A DNA stretch of 64,000 nt from WTXA01 sp964415195 (GTDB lineage Bacteria; Bacillota; TC1), in NCBI GenBank assembly GCA_964415195.1, contig CAYPYD010000001.1, positions 310,001 through 374,000 on the forward strand, in the 5' to 3' direction. A program made the translations under genes and the position numbers. The notes beneath the pieces were generated by a model that was not told the DNA's origin, made no database searches, and worked only from the letters and a program-made list of their open reading frames with translations. Positions within the stretch are counted from its first letter, which is position 1, and each line of letters opens with the position of its first letter. This document shows, piece after piece, positions 19,001 through 26,843 of the stretch.

Positions 19001-20123
19001 TATTACTCGTGAGCAGAAAGATTACTCAGGTATCTACAATATACAATCAAAGAAAAGCAATCTACTAATGGATGTATACAATGGTGGAAAAGAAAAGGGT
19101 AACAATGTAATACAATGGCCAGCAAATGGTGGAATAAATCAACAATGGAAATTTGAAAGACTAGAAAATGGTTACTACAAGATAACTTCTCAACTATCAG
19201 GAATGGCTATGGACGTATACAATGCAGGAGCCAGTAATGGTAATCGGGTGATTCAGTGGCCATATCATGGTGGCAATAACCAACAATGGAAATTAATTGA
19301 AAACTCTGATGGAACAATTACTTTCATATCAAGGCTAAGTGTTGAAAATAGCACAAATTACGCATTGGATGTATTTAATGGTGGTATAACAGCTGGAGTA
19401 AATGTGATTCAATGGACACTTCATTCAGGGGATAATCAAAGATGGTACCTGCAACCAGTGGAAGAACACACTTTAAAGTATGAAGTAAATGGTGGAAGCA
19501 CAATAGCAGATAGCAATCATTTACCAGGAGTACTCCTGACAGAACCTACTACCCCTACAAAGGAAAACTTAGTCTTCGGAGGCTGGTATAAAGATACAGA
19601 ACTGACACAAAGATGGAACTTTACTAAAGATAGAATGCCAGAAACCGATTTAACCTTATATGCCAAATGGGAACAAGATTTAAGTGGGGTATATAATATA
19701 AGATCCAAGAACAGTGACCTTGTAATGGACGTATTTAATGGAGGCTCAGATCAAGGAGTAAACGTTATCCAGTGGACCAAACATGGTGGAATTAATCAAC
19801 AATGGAAATTTGAAGCCCTAAATAATGGCTACTATAAGATAACATCGATGCTATCTGGAATGTCAATTGATGTCTACAATGGTGGAACAGAAATTGGAAA
19901 CAGAGTCATCCAATGGCCATACCATGGTGGAATCAACCAACAATGGAAAATCATAAGAAATGATGATGGTACTGTATCCTTAATGTCAAGACTTGCTGAA
20001 GAGAGCGGGACTAAATTCCTTCTAGATGTCTATGGAGGAGGTAAGGATATGGGCGTCAATGTGATCCAATGGACATCCCATTATGGTGACAATCAAAAAT
20101 GGTATATTGATTCTGTAGAATAA
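16065..20123 (+). CDS. Giant secreted protein: glycine-rich beta-helix, two cadherin-like domains, RICIN, InlB-type repeat, RICIN
   Basis: A 1352-residue exported protein. ATG at 16065 is chosen because GGAAGG lies 10 bases before it; the TTG 18 bases upstream overlaps that site. After a basic, hydrophobic signal segment (about 10-35), residues 40-760 are dozens of degenerate repeats of the type GAGIGG...I.GG.I.A.GG, starting with a carbohydrate-binding Cthe_2159-like segment; this should fold as a beta-helix. Two cadherin-like beta-sandwich domains follow (each starting SSDASL, about 790 and 886). Then comes a RICIN beta-trefoil (about 986-1130, with NQQW motifs), an InlB/Listeria-Bacteroides repeat (about 1136-1205, GGWYKD, LYAKW) and a second RICIN. 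The tail is shared with three other genes in the window. It is likely a polysaccharide-binding surface or matrix protein. Confidence 0.8.
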   Translation: MKRRIYKKNPNITLIFLIGLILLTIFMQLQFGRMTKAAENTYDMSTLSGDLILEDGGPYIITGSSTKYGIIITATNQIEITLNNVNIDLTNEINKSALDSGNDVIVILEGKNTLKGYSKILNYYMQGQPAIKVEDNDKLEIKNGISLNSSLEAIGGYSGAGIGGGLIKSSGSIVITSGEIKAVGGQGASGIGGGLAGSGGTILINGGIVTALGGVDGASAIGGGGRGTNSGYYSQYGGAGGNITIKNGLITAIGSSGGAGIGGCSEAGGEIIIEGGNIITSGGTYAAGINASKGLLKINGGSISASGGYNAAGIGSGGWCSGGTILITAGTILANGGDSGAGIGNGLLGNGGSVSIEGGNINATGGRLANGIGTGFKGNNVAIHIIDGNITATSVDYGNGIGGYFSNDTSIIIDNGVISATGGKNGGDGIGITSNGGNNSIVFNGGTINTRGGQLYNDSGSGISIGENSSLVINGGNIDTKGSQQGSGISGASATLTINSGKVNATGYGSSGGIQFDNTGIVRIYDGQINSIGSKLGQSGHGGIGIGAGKIEIFGGNVNATGGDFKAGIGNDLMENYDISIFNGLINAVGGKGGSGIGGSSQGTGVVRIIGGTISATGGYGANGIGVGQYASEGIINIEGGIVKAIGGNGGAGIGGGYNTDGCFVKITGGTITAIGGSNGAGIGGSYNIPGSQVIIDGGSIKALGKDGAQNIGTGNNNTDTPLDSGTLTNSFGELISERIINNAIDAENPVNVEYCVPIIEENNYNYCYSGSGHDDNDMNLYFYLPLTLSSDASLKEILISGATLTPSFTSENKDYVVTVANEIESITVTPKMNDSSAMVRLYVGGVETAQPICLSVGITKIIVEVTAEDGITKQNYKIDVTRELSSDASLANLSISRGLLSPSFSTDILNYKTLVMNDIDNIKITPTVSQTDAKIYINGILVESGIESEIINLSVGTNIINIEVTAQDGITKKIYTINITREQKDYSGIYNIQSKKSNLLMDVYNGGKEKGNNVIQWPANGGINQQWKFERLENGYYKITSQLSGMAMDVYNAGASNGNRVIQWPYHGGNNQQWKLIENSDGTITFISRLSVENSTNYALDVFNGGITAGVNVIQWTLHSGDNQRWYLQPVEEHTLKYEVNGGSTIADSNHLPGVLLTEPTTPTKENLVFGGWYKDTELTQRWNFTKDRMPETDLTLYAKWEQDLSGVYNIRSKNSDLVMDVFNGGSDQGVNVIQWTKHGGINQQWKFEALNNGYYKITSMLSGMSIDVYNGGTEIGNRVIQWPYHGGINQQWKIIRNDDGTVSLMSRLAEESGTKFLLDVYGGGKDMGVNVIQWTSHYGDNQKWYIDSVE
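19683..20053 (+). repeat. 371-bp exact repeat, copy 1 (second RICIN domain)
   Basis: This stretch is base-for-base identical to 22822-23192 in the next gene, 3139 bp away in the same orientation. Flanking bases of the same domain differ at synonymous sites. Exact identity inside otherwise diverged homologues points to recent gene conversion or recombination. Confidence 0.9.
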
Positions 20124-20169
20124 AAAGTCATAAATCAGTAATCAACAATGTAATATCAGAAATTGGACA

Positions 20170-20231
20170 GCACCCCAAAAGTTAGAAAATGTGTTCATAA
20201 CCACATAGATAATAATTGGGGTGCATTTTTT
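20170..20231 (+). terminator. Terminator resembling an IS3-family end
   Basis: Inverted repeat GCACCCCA / TGGGGTGC around a 39-base loop that holds its own small hairpin (ATGTG / CACAT), followed by six T. The left arm lies in GGACAGCACCCCAAAAGTT, which looks like the terminal repeat of IS3-type elements, so it may be a relic that now ends the upstream transcript. Confidence 0.6.
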
Positions 20232-20358
20232 ATTAATGAAATAGAAGAAGATGGATTGGATAATATCTGAAAAGAAGTAGTTTTATAATACACAATAATG
20301 TATTATATTAAATATGATAGATACAATATAAATAATATACAATAAAGGAGAAAAGATT

Positions 20359-23262
20359 TTGGTTGCAAAAAAAAGAATAACAAAAATATCTTCGATCATT
20401 TTATCAATAATAATTAGTACAATGCTAATTATTCCATTTCAGAAGAGTGAGGTATCAGCAGCAATAGGACTAGATAACTGGACACTGAAAAACCCACAAC
20501 CAACATCAAATAATCTTAATAGTAGCACCTATGGAAACGGTTCATTCGTCTCAGTCGGTAGTAAAGGTACTATCTTAACATCCACTGACGGGGTATCTTG
20601 GACAAACCAAAATTCAGGCATAAATGAAAATCTTAACGATATAGCCTATGGCAATGGAATCTATGTAGCAGTTGGATCAAATACAATACGCACATCTACA
20701 GATAAAGTAAATTGGGTTGGTAGATACCCTGGCATCAGTGAATCTTATCAACTTGATAGCATAACCTACGGTAATGGAATCTTCGTTGCAATTGGACTTA
20801 ATAAAATACTAACCTCAGTAGACGGTATTACATGGACCAAACTAGATTCGGATATATATAACAATATATCCTTATACGAAGTAAACTATACTAACAATAA
20901 CTTTTATGTAGTTGCAGATAATAATGCAATACTTACTTCAACCAATGGTATCAACTGGAACAAATACATGTCTGGAATACCAATGTTCTTAAAACTTGAC
21001 TGTATAACCTATGGAAACGGAATCTATCTTGCAATTAGTTCAAGTGGTTCCCTTACTACTTCCACTGATGGTATAAACTGGAATCCTGTTTTTTCAGGTA
21101 TTACTGATAATATATCAAGCGTTACCTACGGGGATGGATTATTCGTAGCCGTAGGAGAAAATGGAGAAATACTAACATCTACTAACGGTCTGAATTGGAC
21201 TAACCAAAATTCAGGATCAGACGAATATCTTAACGACATAAACTACAGTAATGGGAAATTTGTGGCAGTAGGACAAAGTGGAGAGATAATAACATCATCA
21301 GATAGTGTTAATTGGACTAGCCACAAATCTGGTATTCAGGGGAATATGCAAGGATCAGCATATGGTAATGGAATATTTGTTATAGTAGGTGATAACGGTA
21401 AAATAACAACATCAATAGACAATGTGAACTGGACCAGTCAAAACTCCGGAATAACAGAAGATTTATACAATATAATCTATAGTAACGGTATCTTCATAGC
21501 TGTGGGAGAAAATGGCAAAGTAATAACCTCAACCAATGGCTTGAGCTGGAATAATCAGAATACAGGTACATCAGAAGTACTAAATGACATAGCCTATGGT
21601 AATGGTTACTTTGTAGCAGTTGGACAAAATGGTAAAATAATAACATCATTAAATGGTACCAACTGGAACAACCAAAACTCTGGTGCTTCAGGTGATCTTT
21701 ATGGAATAACCTACGGTAATGGACTCTTTGTTACAGTAGGATCAGCTGGTAAAATATTAACATCTACTAATGGGATAAATTGGACTTTTCGTGATTCTAG
21801 GATTTCTGGATTAATCCTAGACATTACCTACAATAATGGGGTTTTTGCAGCAGTAGGAGGAATTTCACATCCAATATCAGGGTATAATGGTATAATTCTT
21901 ACCTCAACTAATGGTGTGGACTGGAGTTCACATACTGGATTTACAGAATTGCTTTATGGAATTACCTATGCCAATGGATTTTTTATTGCAGTAGAGTATG
22001 ATAAAGGTACTATCATAAGTTCGAAGGACGGTATGAATTGGACTAATCTTAAAAACTCAGGCTATCCTTTAGTTTCTATTAACTCTGGCAATGGTGCCGT
22101 TGTAGCAGTTGGTGATGGAGGAACAATATACTCATCAACATTATCAACAACCAATACCGATTTTAGTGGAACTTACAATATAAAATCAAAGAAAAGCAAT
22201 TTACTAATGGATGTATATAATGCTGGAAAAGAAAAGGGTAACAATGTAATACAATGGCCAGCTAATGGTGGAATAAATCAACAATGGAAATTTGAACGAT
22301 TAGAAAATGGTTACTACAAGATAACTTCTCAACTATCAGGAATGGCTTTGGATGTGTACAATGCAGGATCTAGTAATGGTAATCGGGTGATTCAGTGGCC
22401 ATATCATGGTGGGACCAACCAACAATGGCATTTGATTGAAAACTCAGATGGAACAATTGGATTCATGTCGAGATTAAGTGTTGAAAATGGTACAAATTAC
22501 GCATTGGATGTATTTAATGGTGGTATAACAGCTGGAGTAAATGTGATTCAATGGTCTCTACATTCTGGTGATAACCAAAAATGGTACCTACAACCAGTAG
22601 AAGAACACACTTTAAAGTATGAAACCAATGGTGGAAGTACTATAGCAGACAGCAGTCATTTACCAGGAGTACTCCTGACAGAACCTACTACCCCTACAAA
22701 AGAAGACTTAGTCTTCGCAGGCTGGTATAGAGATACAGAACTTACACAAAGATGGAACTTTTCTAAAGATAGAATGCCAGGATCTGATTTAACCCTATAT
22801 GCTAAATGGGAACAAGACTACAGTGGGGTATATAATATAAGATCCAAGAACAGTGACCTTGTAATGGACGTATTTAATGGAGGCTCAGATCAAGGAGTAA
22901 ACGTTATCCAGTGGACCAAACATGGTGGAATTAATCAACAATGGAAATTTGAAGCCCTAAATAATGGCTACTATAAGATAACATCGATGCTATCTGGAAT
23001 GTCAATTGATGTCTACAATGGTGGAACAGAAATTGGAAACAGAGTCATCCAATGGCCATACCATGGTGGAATCAACCAACAATGGAAAATCATAAGAAAT
23101 GATGATGGTACTGTATCCTTAATGTCAAGACTTGCTGAAGAGAGCGGGACTAAATTCCTTCTAGATGTCTATGGAGGAGGTAAGGATATGGGAGTCAACG
23201 TTATTCAATGGACTTCCCATTATGGAGATAACCAGAAATGGTATATGGATTCTATAAAATAG
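20359..23262 (+). CDS. Secreted beta-propeller protein with RICIN / InlB-type repeat / RICIN tail
   Basis: A 967-residue exported protein starting at a TTG codon 8 bases after AAAGGAG. The signal peptide ends near VSA-AIG (about residue 35). Residues 37-600 contain about a dozen repeats built on YGNGxFVAVGxxGxIxTS followed by DGxNW, each likely a blade of one or two BNR/YCF48-like propellers. A RICIN trefoil (about 603-745), an InlB-type repeat (about 750-815) and a second RICIN (816-967) complete the protein. The tail is nearly identical to that of the preceding gene, including a 371-bp exact DNA match, while the front is unrelated: the same tail carries different heads. It is probably a surface protein that binds glycans. 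Confidence 0.8.
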   Translation: MVAKKRITKISSIILSIIISTMLIIPFQKSEVSAAIGLDNWTLKNPQPTSNNLNSSTYGNGSFVSVGSKGTILTSTDGVSWTNQNSGINENLNDIAYGNGIYVAVGSNTIRTSTDKVNWVGRYPGISESYQLDSITYGNGIFVAIGLNKILTSVDGITWTKLDSDIYNNISLYEVNYTNNNFYVVADNNAILTSTNGINWNKYMSGIPMFLKLDCITYGNGIYLAISSSGSLTTSTDGINWNPVFSGITDNISSVTYGDGLFVAVGENGEILTSTNGLNWTNQNSGSDEYLNDINYSNGKFVAVGQSGEIITSSDSVNWTSHKSGIQGNMQGSAYGNGIFVIVGDNGKITTSIDNVNWTSQNSGITEDLYNIIYSNGIFIAVGENGKVITSTNGLSWNNQNTGTSEVLNDIAYGNGYFVAVGQNGKIITSLNGTNWNNQNSGASGDLYGITYGNGLFVTVGSAGKILTSTNGINWTFRDSRISGLILDITYNNGVFAAVGGISHPISGYNGIILTSTNGVDWSSHTGFTELLYGITYANGFFIAVEYDKGTIISSKDGMNWTNLKNSGYPLVSINSGNGAVVAVGDGGTIYSSTLSTTNTDFSGTYNIKSKKSNLLMDVYNAGKEKGNNVIQWPANGGINQQWKFERLENGYYKITSQLSGMALDVYNAGSSNGNRVIQWPYHGGTNQQWHLIENSDGTIGFMSRLSVENGTNYALDVFNGGITAGVNVIQWSLHSGDNQKWYLQPVEEHTLKYETNGGSTIADSSHLPGVLLTEPTTPTKEDLVFAGWYRDTELTQRWNFSKDRMPGSDLTLYAKWEQDYSGVYNIRSKNSDLVMDVFNGGSDQGVNVIQWTKHGGINQQWKFEALNNGYYKITSMLSGMSIDVYNGGTEIGNRVIQWPYHGGINQQWKIIRNDDGTVSLMSRLAEESGTKFLLDVYGGGKDMGVNVIQWTSHYGDNQKWYMDSIK
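22822..23192 (+). repeat. 371-bp exact repeat, copy 2 (second RICIN domain)
   Basis: Identical to 19683-20053. The identity stops at the third base of a glycine codon, after which the two genes differ at several synonymous positions. Confidence 0.9.
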
Positions 23263-23309
23263 TAATTGAAGATAGGACATTTAAAGATAAATGAAACAAT
23301 TGAATTATC

Positions 23310-23436
23310 AAGAGATGAGGTAGAGAGTTAGCTCAGCAACCTCACACCAACCTGCGAAAAGTAAGGTGGTACAGCTAACAACGATAAGGAGACAATAACA
23401 CAAAAAAACTCCTTAGGGAGTTTTTTGTGTTATTGT
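23310..23436 (+). promoter_or_regulatory. Structured leader with possible pseudoknot and attenuator hairpin
   Basis: Upstream of the amidohydrolase gene, TGAGGT (23316-23321) can pair with ACCTCA (23339-23344), and GTTAGCT (23327-23333) with AGCTAAC (23373-23379). These helices interleave, so they form a pseudoknot or exclude each other. Inside lies a third hairpin, ACCAACCT / AGGTGGT (23346-23353 with 23364-23370, one bulge). A long hairpin follows (ACAATAACAC... / ...GTGTTATTGT, 23392-23436) with CTCC-TTAG-GGAG at its tip and an internal T run. The core AAGGTGGTACAGC resembles a T-box antiterminator, but I find no specifier stem. It may equally be just a terminator for the upstream gene plus chance pairings. 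Confidence 0.45.
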
Positions 23437-23467
23437 TATATTGTTAAGGAATAAAGGAGGTTTAGTA

Positions 23468-24235
23468 ATGAGTTCTAAAATACTAATACACATACCACAC
23501 AGTTCAATGAACATCCCAAAAGAATACAAGAACAGCTTTACTGCCGATGCTAAAACAATAAGGAAGAACATCATAGCACTAACAGACTACCAAACCCAGG
23601 ACCTATACGACCACTCAGAACATCAAAACAAAATAATATTCAATGTAAGCAGATTACTTTGTGATGTAGAAAGATATGAAGACGACCAATACGAAATAAT
23701 GGCAAAATACGGCATGGGAGTAGTCTACACAAAAGGACCATATGGAGAAACACTAAGAACAACCAATAAAAACATAAGAGAAGAAATAATAGAAAAATAC
23801 TACAAACCACACCACAAGAAACTACTTGACGAGGTTATTAGTATAATTGAGAATAAAGGAAACTGCATAATAATCGATGCACACTCTTTTCCTTCAAAAC
23901 CATTCCCAGGTGAACCAGACCAAAACATGGAAAGACCAGACTTCTGCATAGGTACAGACAATTTTCATACACCAGAGTCACTGGTCAATAGTATTACTAA
24001 CTGCATCAAGGAAATGGGCTACACAATAGAACGAAACAAACCATATGCAGGAACCATAGTACCACTAGAACTCTATAGAAAAGATAAAAGAGTAATATCA
24101 GTCATGATAGAAGTTAATAGAAGACTATACATGAACGAAACTGAACAAAGCCCCTCTGAGAAATATGATGCTACTAAAAAAGCAATACACAAGATTATAG
24201 ATACAATAGACAAATGGTCACAGGAAAATGCATAA
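23468..24235 (+). CDS. N-formylglutamate amidohydrolase-like protein
   Basis: A 255-residue cytosolic protein. The ATG at 23468 follows AAAGGAGG with good spacing. The start ILIHIPHSSMNIP, the internal IIDAHSFPSKPFP and the late VMIEVNRRLYMNE are signatures of the FGase family, which hydrolyses N-formylglutamate to formate and glutamate at the end of one histidine-degradation route; the histidines and glutamate are the expected zinc ligands. No hut genes are nearby, so the true substrate may be another N-acyl or formyl compound. It stands alone, between a structured leader and its own terminator. Confidence 0.75.
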   Translation: MSSKILIHIPHSSMNIPKEYKNSFTADAKTIRKNIIALTDYQTQDLYDHSEHQNKIIFNVSRLLCDVERYEDDQYEIMAKYGMGVVYTKGPYGETLRTTNKNIREEIIEKYYKPHHKKLLDEVISIIENKGNCIIIDAHSFPSKPFPGEPDQNMERPDFCIGTDNFHTPESLVNSITNCIKEMGYTIERNKPYAGTIVPLELYRKDKRVISVMIEVNRRLYMNETEQSPSEKYDATKKAIHKIIDTIDKWSQENA

Positions 24236-24252
24236 GGAAACAAGAATAAACA

Positions 24253-24291
24253 GAAAGTCCCGATCATGTCAGTAGACAGTTCGGGACTTTC
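24253..24291 (+). terminator. Intrinsic terminator after amidohydrolase gene
   Basis: Inverted repeat GAAAGTCCCGA / TCGGGACTTTC with a 17-base loop, followed by TTTATG. Confidence 0.8.
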
Positions 24292-24430
24292 TTTATGTTA
24301 ATTTAAATATAAAATGATATTACAAGATAATATGTAGAGGAGTATTGTATTTATTATACATATATGATATTTTTAATGTATCAATTTAAAATTGAATAAA
24401 TTTTTAACGGATACAAATAAGGATAACAAA

Positions 24431-24991
24431 ATGAAAAGAAAAATCTTAATATTTATGTTGTCGATTATCCTATTCTGGACAGACTGGATAATAATCGGAC
24501 TCACCTGGAACAATTTTCACGACAAAATCTACACCATAGTCAATGTAATTATGCTTCCAATATTACTCGCTATGCTCTTAGCTGGAATTATACTGATAAT
24601 GAAGATAGTTGGTAGACTAAAAGGAAAAGGCGGAGTATACAAGACTATAGATTTCCTTGGAGCTATATTTGCAATACTGGTGATAACAGTTATTCTTTTA
24701 CTCCATTTTAATGAATACAACAAAGCCATGAATAAGAATCATACCATAGCAGGATTTGGACCAATTATCTCTAAAAGTATAAATGAGGGAAACTACTACT
24801 TCTATATTGGAAAAGAGGCTAGAAATATCAGATTCCAGTGCGACAAGAAAACCTACGAAACATTATTAATTAACGACAAAGTACTATACACCTTTGAATA
24901 CAGACTGGACTTCTTCAATGAAAACCGAGGAATCTTAAAAAGCCTTGATCAGGAAAATTATATTGATAATAGAATTAAGCATGACGACTAA
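24431..24991 (+). CDS. Small membrane protein, function unknown
   Basis: A 186-residue protein with a start at 24431 (AAGGA seven bases upstream); an in-frame TTG at 24392 has no ribosome binding site. Three hydrophobic stretches (about 5-24, 35-57 and 73-92) suggest three membrane segments, with a C-terminal soluble beta-rich domain of about 85 residues (GNYYFYIGKEARNIRFQCD). I do not recognise the family. A terminator closes the gene just before the MarR promoter. Confidence 0.6.
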   Translation: MKRKILIFMLSIILFWTDWIIIGLTWNNFHDKIYTIVNVIMLPILLAMLLAGIILIMKIVGRLKGKGGVYKTIDFLGAIFAILVITVILLLHFNEYNKAMNKNHTIAGFGPIISKSINEGNYYFYIGKEARNIRFQCDKKTYETLLINDKVLYTFEYRLDFFNENRGILKSLDQENYIDNRIKHDD

Positions 24992-25022
24992 GGACCCAGT
25001 AATTAGAAATAGAAAAAACTCA

Positions 25023-25045
25023 AGCAGCCATAATGGCTGCTTTTT
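25023..25045 (+). terminator. Intrinsic terminator after membrane protein gene
   Basis: Perfect inverted repeat AGCAGCCA / TGGCTGCT with a three-base loop and a T tract. Confidence 0.85.
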
Positions 25046-25060
25046 GTTTCAATTAAAACA

Positions 25061-25089
25061 GTTGCGAACGCAACTAATTATGATATAAT
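25061..25089 (+). promoter_or_regulatory. Promoter with overlapping palindromic operator for the marR operon
   Basis: -35 TTGCGA (25062-25067), 16-base spacer, -10 TATAAT (25084-25089). The perfect palindrome GTTGCG-AA-CGCAAC (25061-25074) covers the -35 box, where a MarR dimer would block polymerase, so the operon is probably autorepressed. Confidence 0.7.
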
Positions 25090-25109
25090 GCAGATGAGAG
25101 GTGAAAACA

Positions 25110-25541
25110 ATGAAAAGCACACACATCGGAGACCTAATATACAAACTAAACAAAGAACTATCAAAACAAATAGACACACTACTAAAAGACGAAAAAATGA
25201 GCAACGGACAACTACAAACCCTAATGACAATCAAAAAACTAGAAACCAACGGCCAAGTAACACAAGAAAAAATAACAAAAGAAATACTACTAGACAAAAG
25301 CAACATCTGCAGAAGCCTACAAAAACTAAACGAAGAAAAATACATAACAATAGAAATATCAGAAAATGATGCAAGAAAAAATATAATACAACTAACACAA
25401 CATGGCCAACAAGAACTAACAAAACTACAAAAAGACCTCCAAACAATAAACAAACAAATGCTAAAAGACATAAAAATAGAGGAACAAAACATCACAAAAA
25501 ACACCCTACAAAAGATGATAGAAAACCTTAAAGTAGACTAA
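25110..25541 (+). CDS. MarR-family transcriptional regulator
   Basis: A 143-residue winged-helix protein; ATG at 25110 follows GAGAGGTG, which makes the in-frame GTG at 25101 part of the ribosome binding site. The core KMSNGQLQTLMTIKK, then ITKEILLDKSNICRSLQKLNEEKYITIE (recognition helix and wing, with ISENDARKNIIQLTQHGQQEL) is standard MarR/SlyA. The basic residues of the wing are conserved. It heads a four-gene run with an MFS exporter, a flavin-reductase-like protein and a flavodoxin, and the palindrome over its own promoter suggests autorepression relieved by a small molecule that the exporter expels. The codons are extremely A/C-rich. Confidence 0.85.
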   Translation: MKSTHIGDLIYKLNKELSKQIDTLLKDEKMSNGQLQTLMTIKKLETNGQVTQEKITKEILLDKSNICRSLQKLNEEKYITIEISENDARKNIIQLTQHGQQELTKLQKDLQTINKQMLKDIKIEEQNITKNTLQKMIENLKVD

Positions 25542-25601
25542 AAATTTAAATTAGCATTTAAATAGGAAATAAAATAGAAATAGAGACCAGTAGGAGAAAA
25601 A

Positions 25602-26843
25602 ATGAAACAAAAAAACAAATACGCCATACTACCAATATTCTTTACAATATTCCTGGACTTGTTAGGACTCGGTATAGTAATACCAATACTCCCAGCAGTT
25701 CTCCTTGACCCAATGGGGGGAGTACTACCAATACTAACAACCTACACCACCAGAACAATAATATATGGCTTTCTAGTTGCCTCATACCCACTAGCACAAT
25801 TCTTTAGCGCACCTATACTAGGAGCTTTAGCAGACCAAAAAGGCAGAAAGAAAATACTAATAATATCACTATTTGGAACCTATATAGGCTATCTGATCTT
25901 TGCTATAGGTATCCTACAAAAAGACATAAACTTACTATTCATAGGCCGAATAATCGATGGCCTCACAGGAGGCAATATTGCCATTGCCCAATCAACCATA
26001 GCAGACATCAGCGATGAGAAAAGCAAAGCCAAAAACTTTGGCTTTATAGGCATGGCCTTCGGCCTCGGATTTATTCTAGGACCATACATCGGAGGAAAAA
26101 TATCAGACCCAGGCGTAGTCTCCTGGTTCACTTATGCAACACCCTTCTATTTAGCAATGGTCCTTAGCATACTAAACATTATTCTAGTAGTCTTAAAATT
26201 CCCAGAAACACTAGCAATAAAAAAACAAATAAAAATAAGCTTGCTAACAGGGGCAAGAAATCTAAAAAAAGCCTTCACCAGAAAAGACTTGAAAATAATG
26301 TTTCTAGTAGGCTTTCTCTTAGCTATTGGTTTTAACTTTTTTACCCAGTTCTTCCAGGTACTCTTGATTGGTAAATTCAATTTTACTCAATCTAATATTG
26401 GTGATTTTTTTGCCTATATGGGCTTATGGATAGCCATCACCCAAGGCTTAATTTTAAGACCACTTTCCAATAAGTTCTCACCAGAAAATATTATGAAATA
26501 TTCCATAATATTGTTAGCTTTAACATTCCCCTTTTTACTAATACCTGACAAAGCGATTTGGCTATTTTTAATAATTCCTTTTATAGCAATATTCCAAGGA
26601 TTGACCCAGCCAAATACTACGACAATAGTTTCAAACTTGGCAAGTGAAAAGGACCAAGGAGAAATCTTGGGAATAAACCAGTCAGTACAATCCATGGCAC
26701 AAGCTATACCAGCCATTATTGCAGGTTTTATTACTTCAATTAATATTAATCTACCAACCATACTTGCTGCAATAACAACAATTATTGCCTGGATTATATT
26801 CAAATTTGTCTTTCTAAAAAAAGATAAGATAGGAGAAAACTAA
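25602..26843 (+). CDS. MFS transporter (TetA/drug-efflux type)
   Basis: A 413-residue membrane protein with twelve predicted segments. The motif A loop between segments 2 and 3 reads GALADQKGRKKIL, and GIVIPILPAVL in segment 1 and GPYIGGKIS after segment 5 (motif C-like, GLGFILGPYIGG) are typical of the drug:proton antiporter-1 group related to TetA. It lies 60 bp after marR and overlaps the next start by one base. Together with the MarR regulator it is probably an exporter of a toxic compound. The substrate is unknown; motif C favours efflux. Confidence 0.85.
   Translation: MKQKNKYAILPIFFTIFLDLLGLGIVIPILPAVLLDPMGGVLPILTTYTTRTIIYGFLVASYPLAQFFSAPILGALADQKGRKKILIISLFGTYIGYLIFAIGILQKDINLLFIGRIIDGLTGGNIAIAQSTIADISDEKSKAKNFGFIGMAFGLGFILGPYIGGKISDPGVVSWFTYATPFYLAMVLSILNIILVVLKFPETLAIKKQIKISLLTGARNLKKAFTRKDLKIMFLVGFLLAIGFNFFTQFFQVLLIGKFNFTQSNIGDFFAYMGLWIAITQGLILRPLSNKFSPENIMKYSIILLALTFPFLLIPDKAIWLFLIIPFIAIFQGLTQPNTTTIVSNLASEKDQGEILGINQSVQSMAQAIPAIIAGFITSININLPTILAAITTIIAWIIFKFVFLKKDKIGEN

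Noticed and set aside
16047..23262. CRISPR-like or phage tail-fibre region because of many repeats
   Set aside because: The repeats are protein-level, in frame and degenerate, with no regularly spaced identical DNA repeats and no phage genes nearby.
23325..23340. TAGCTCAG, a typical tRNA D-arm string
   Set aside because: No acceptor stem, anticodon arm or T-loop (GGTTCGAATCC) can be built around it, so there is no tRNA gene here.
23263..23467. Full T-box riboswitch call
   Set aside because: The core AAGGTGGTAC fits, but no stem I with specifier and AG bulge is visible, the leader is short, and the downstream gene is not an aminoacyl-tRNA synthetase or amino-acid gene of the usual kind.
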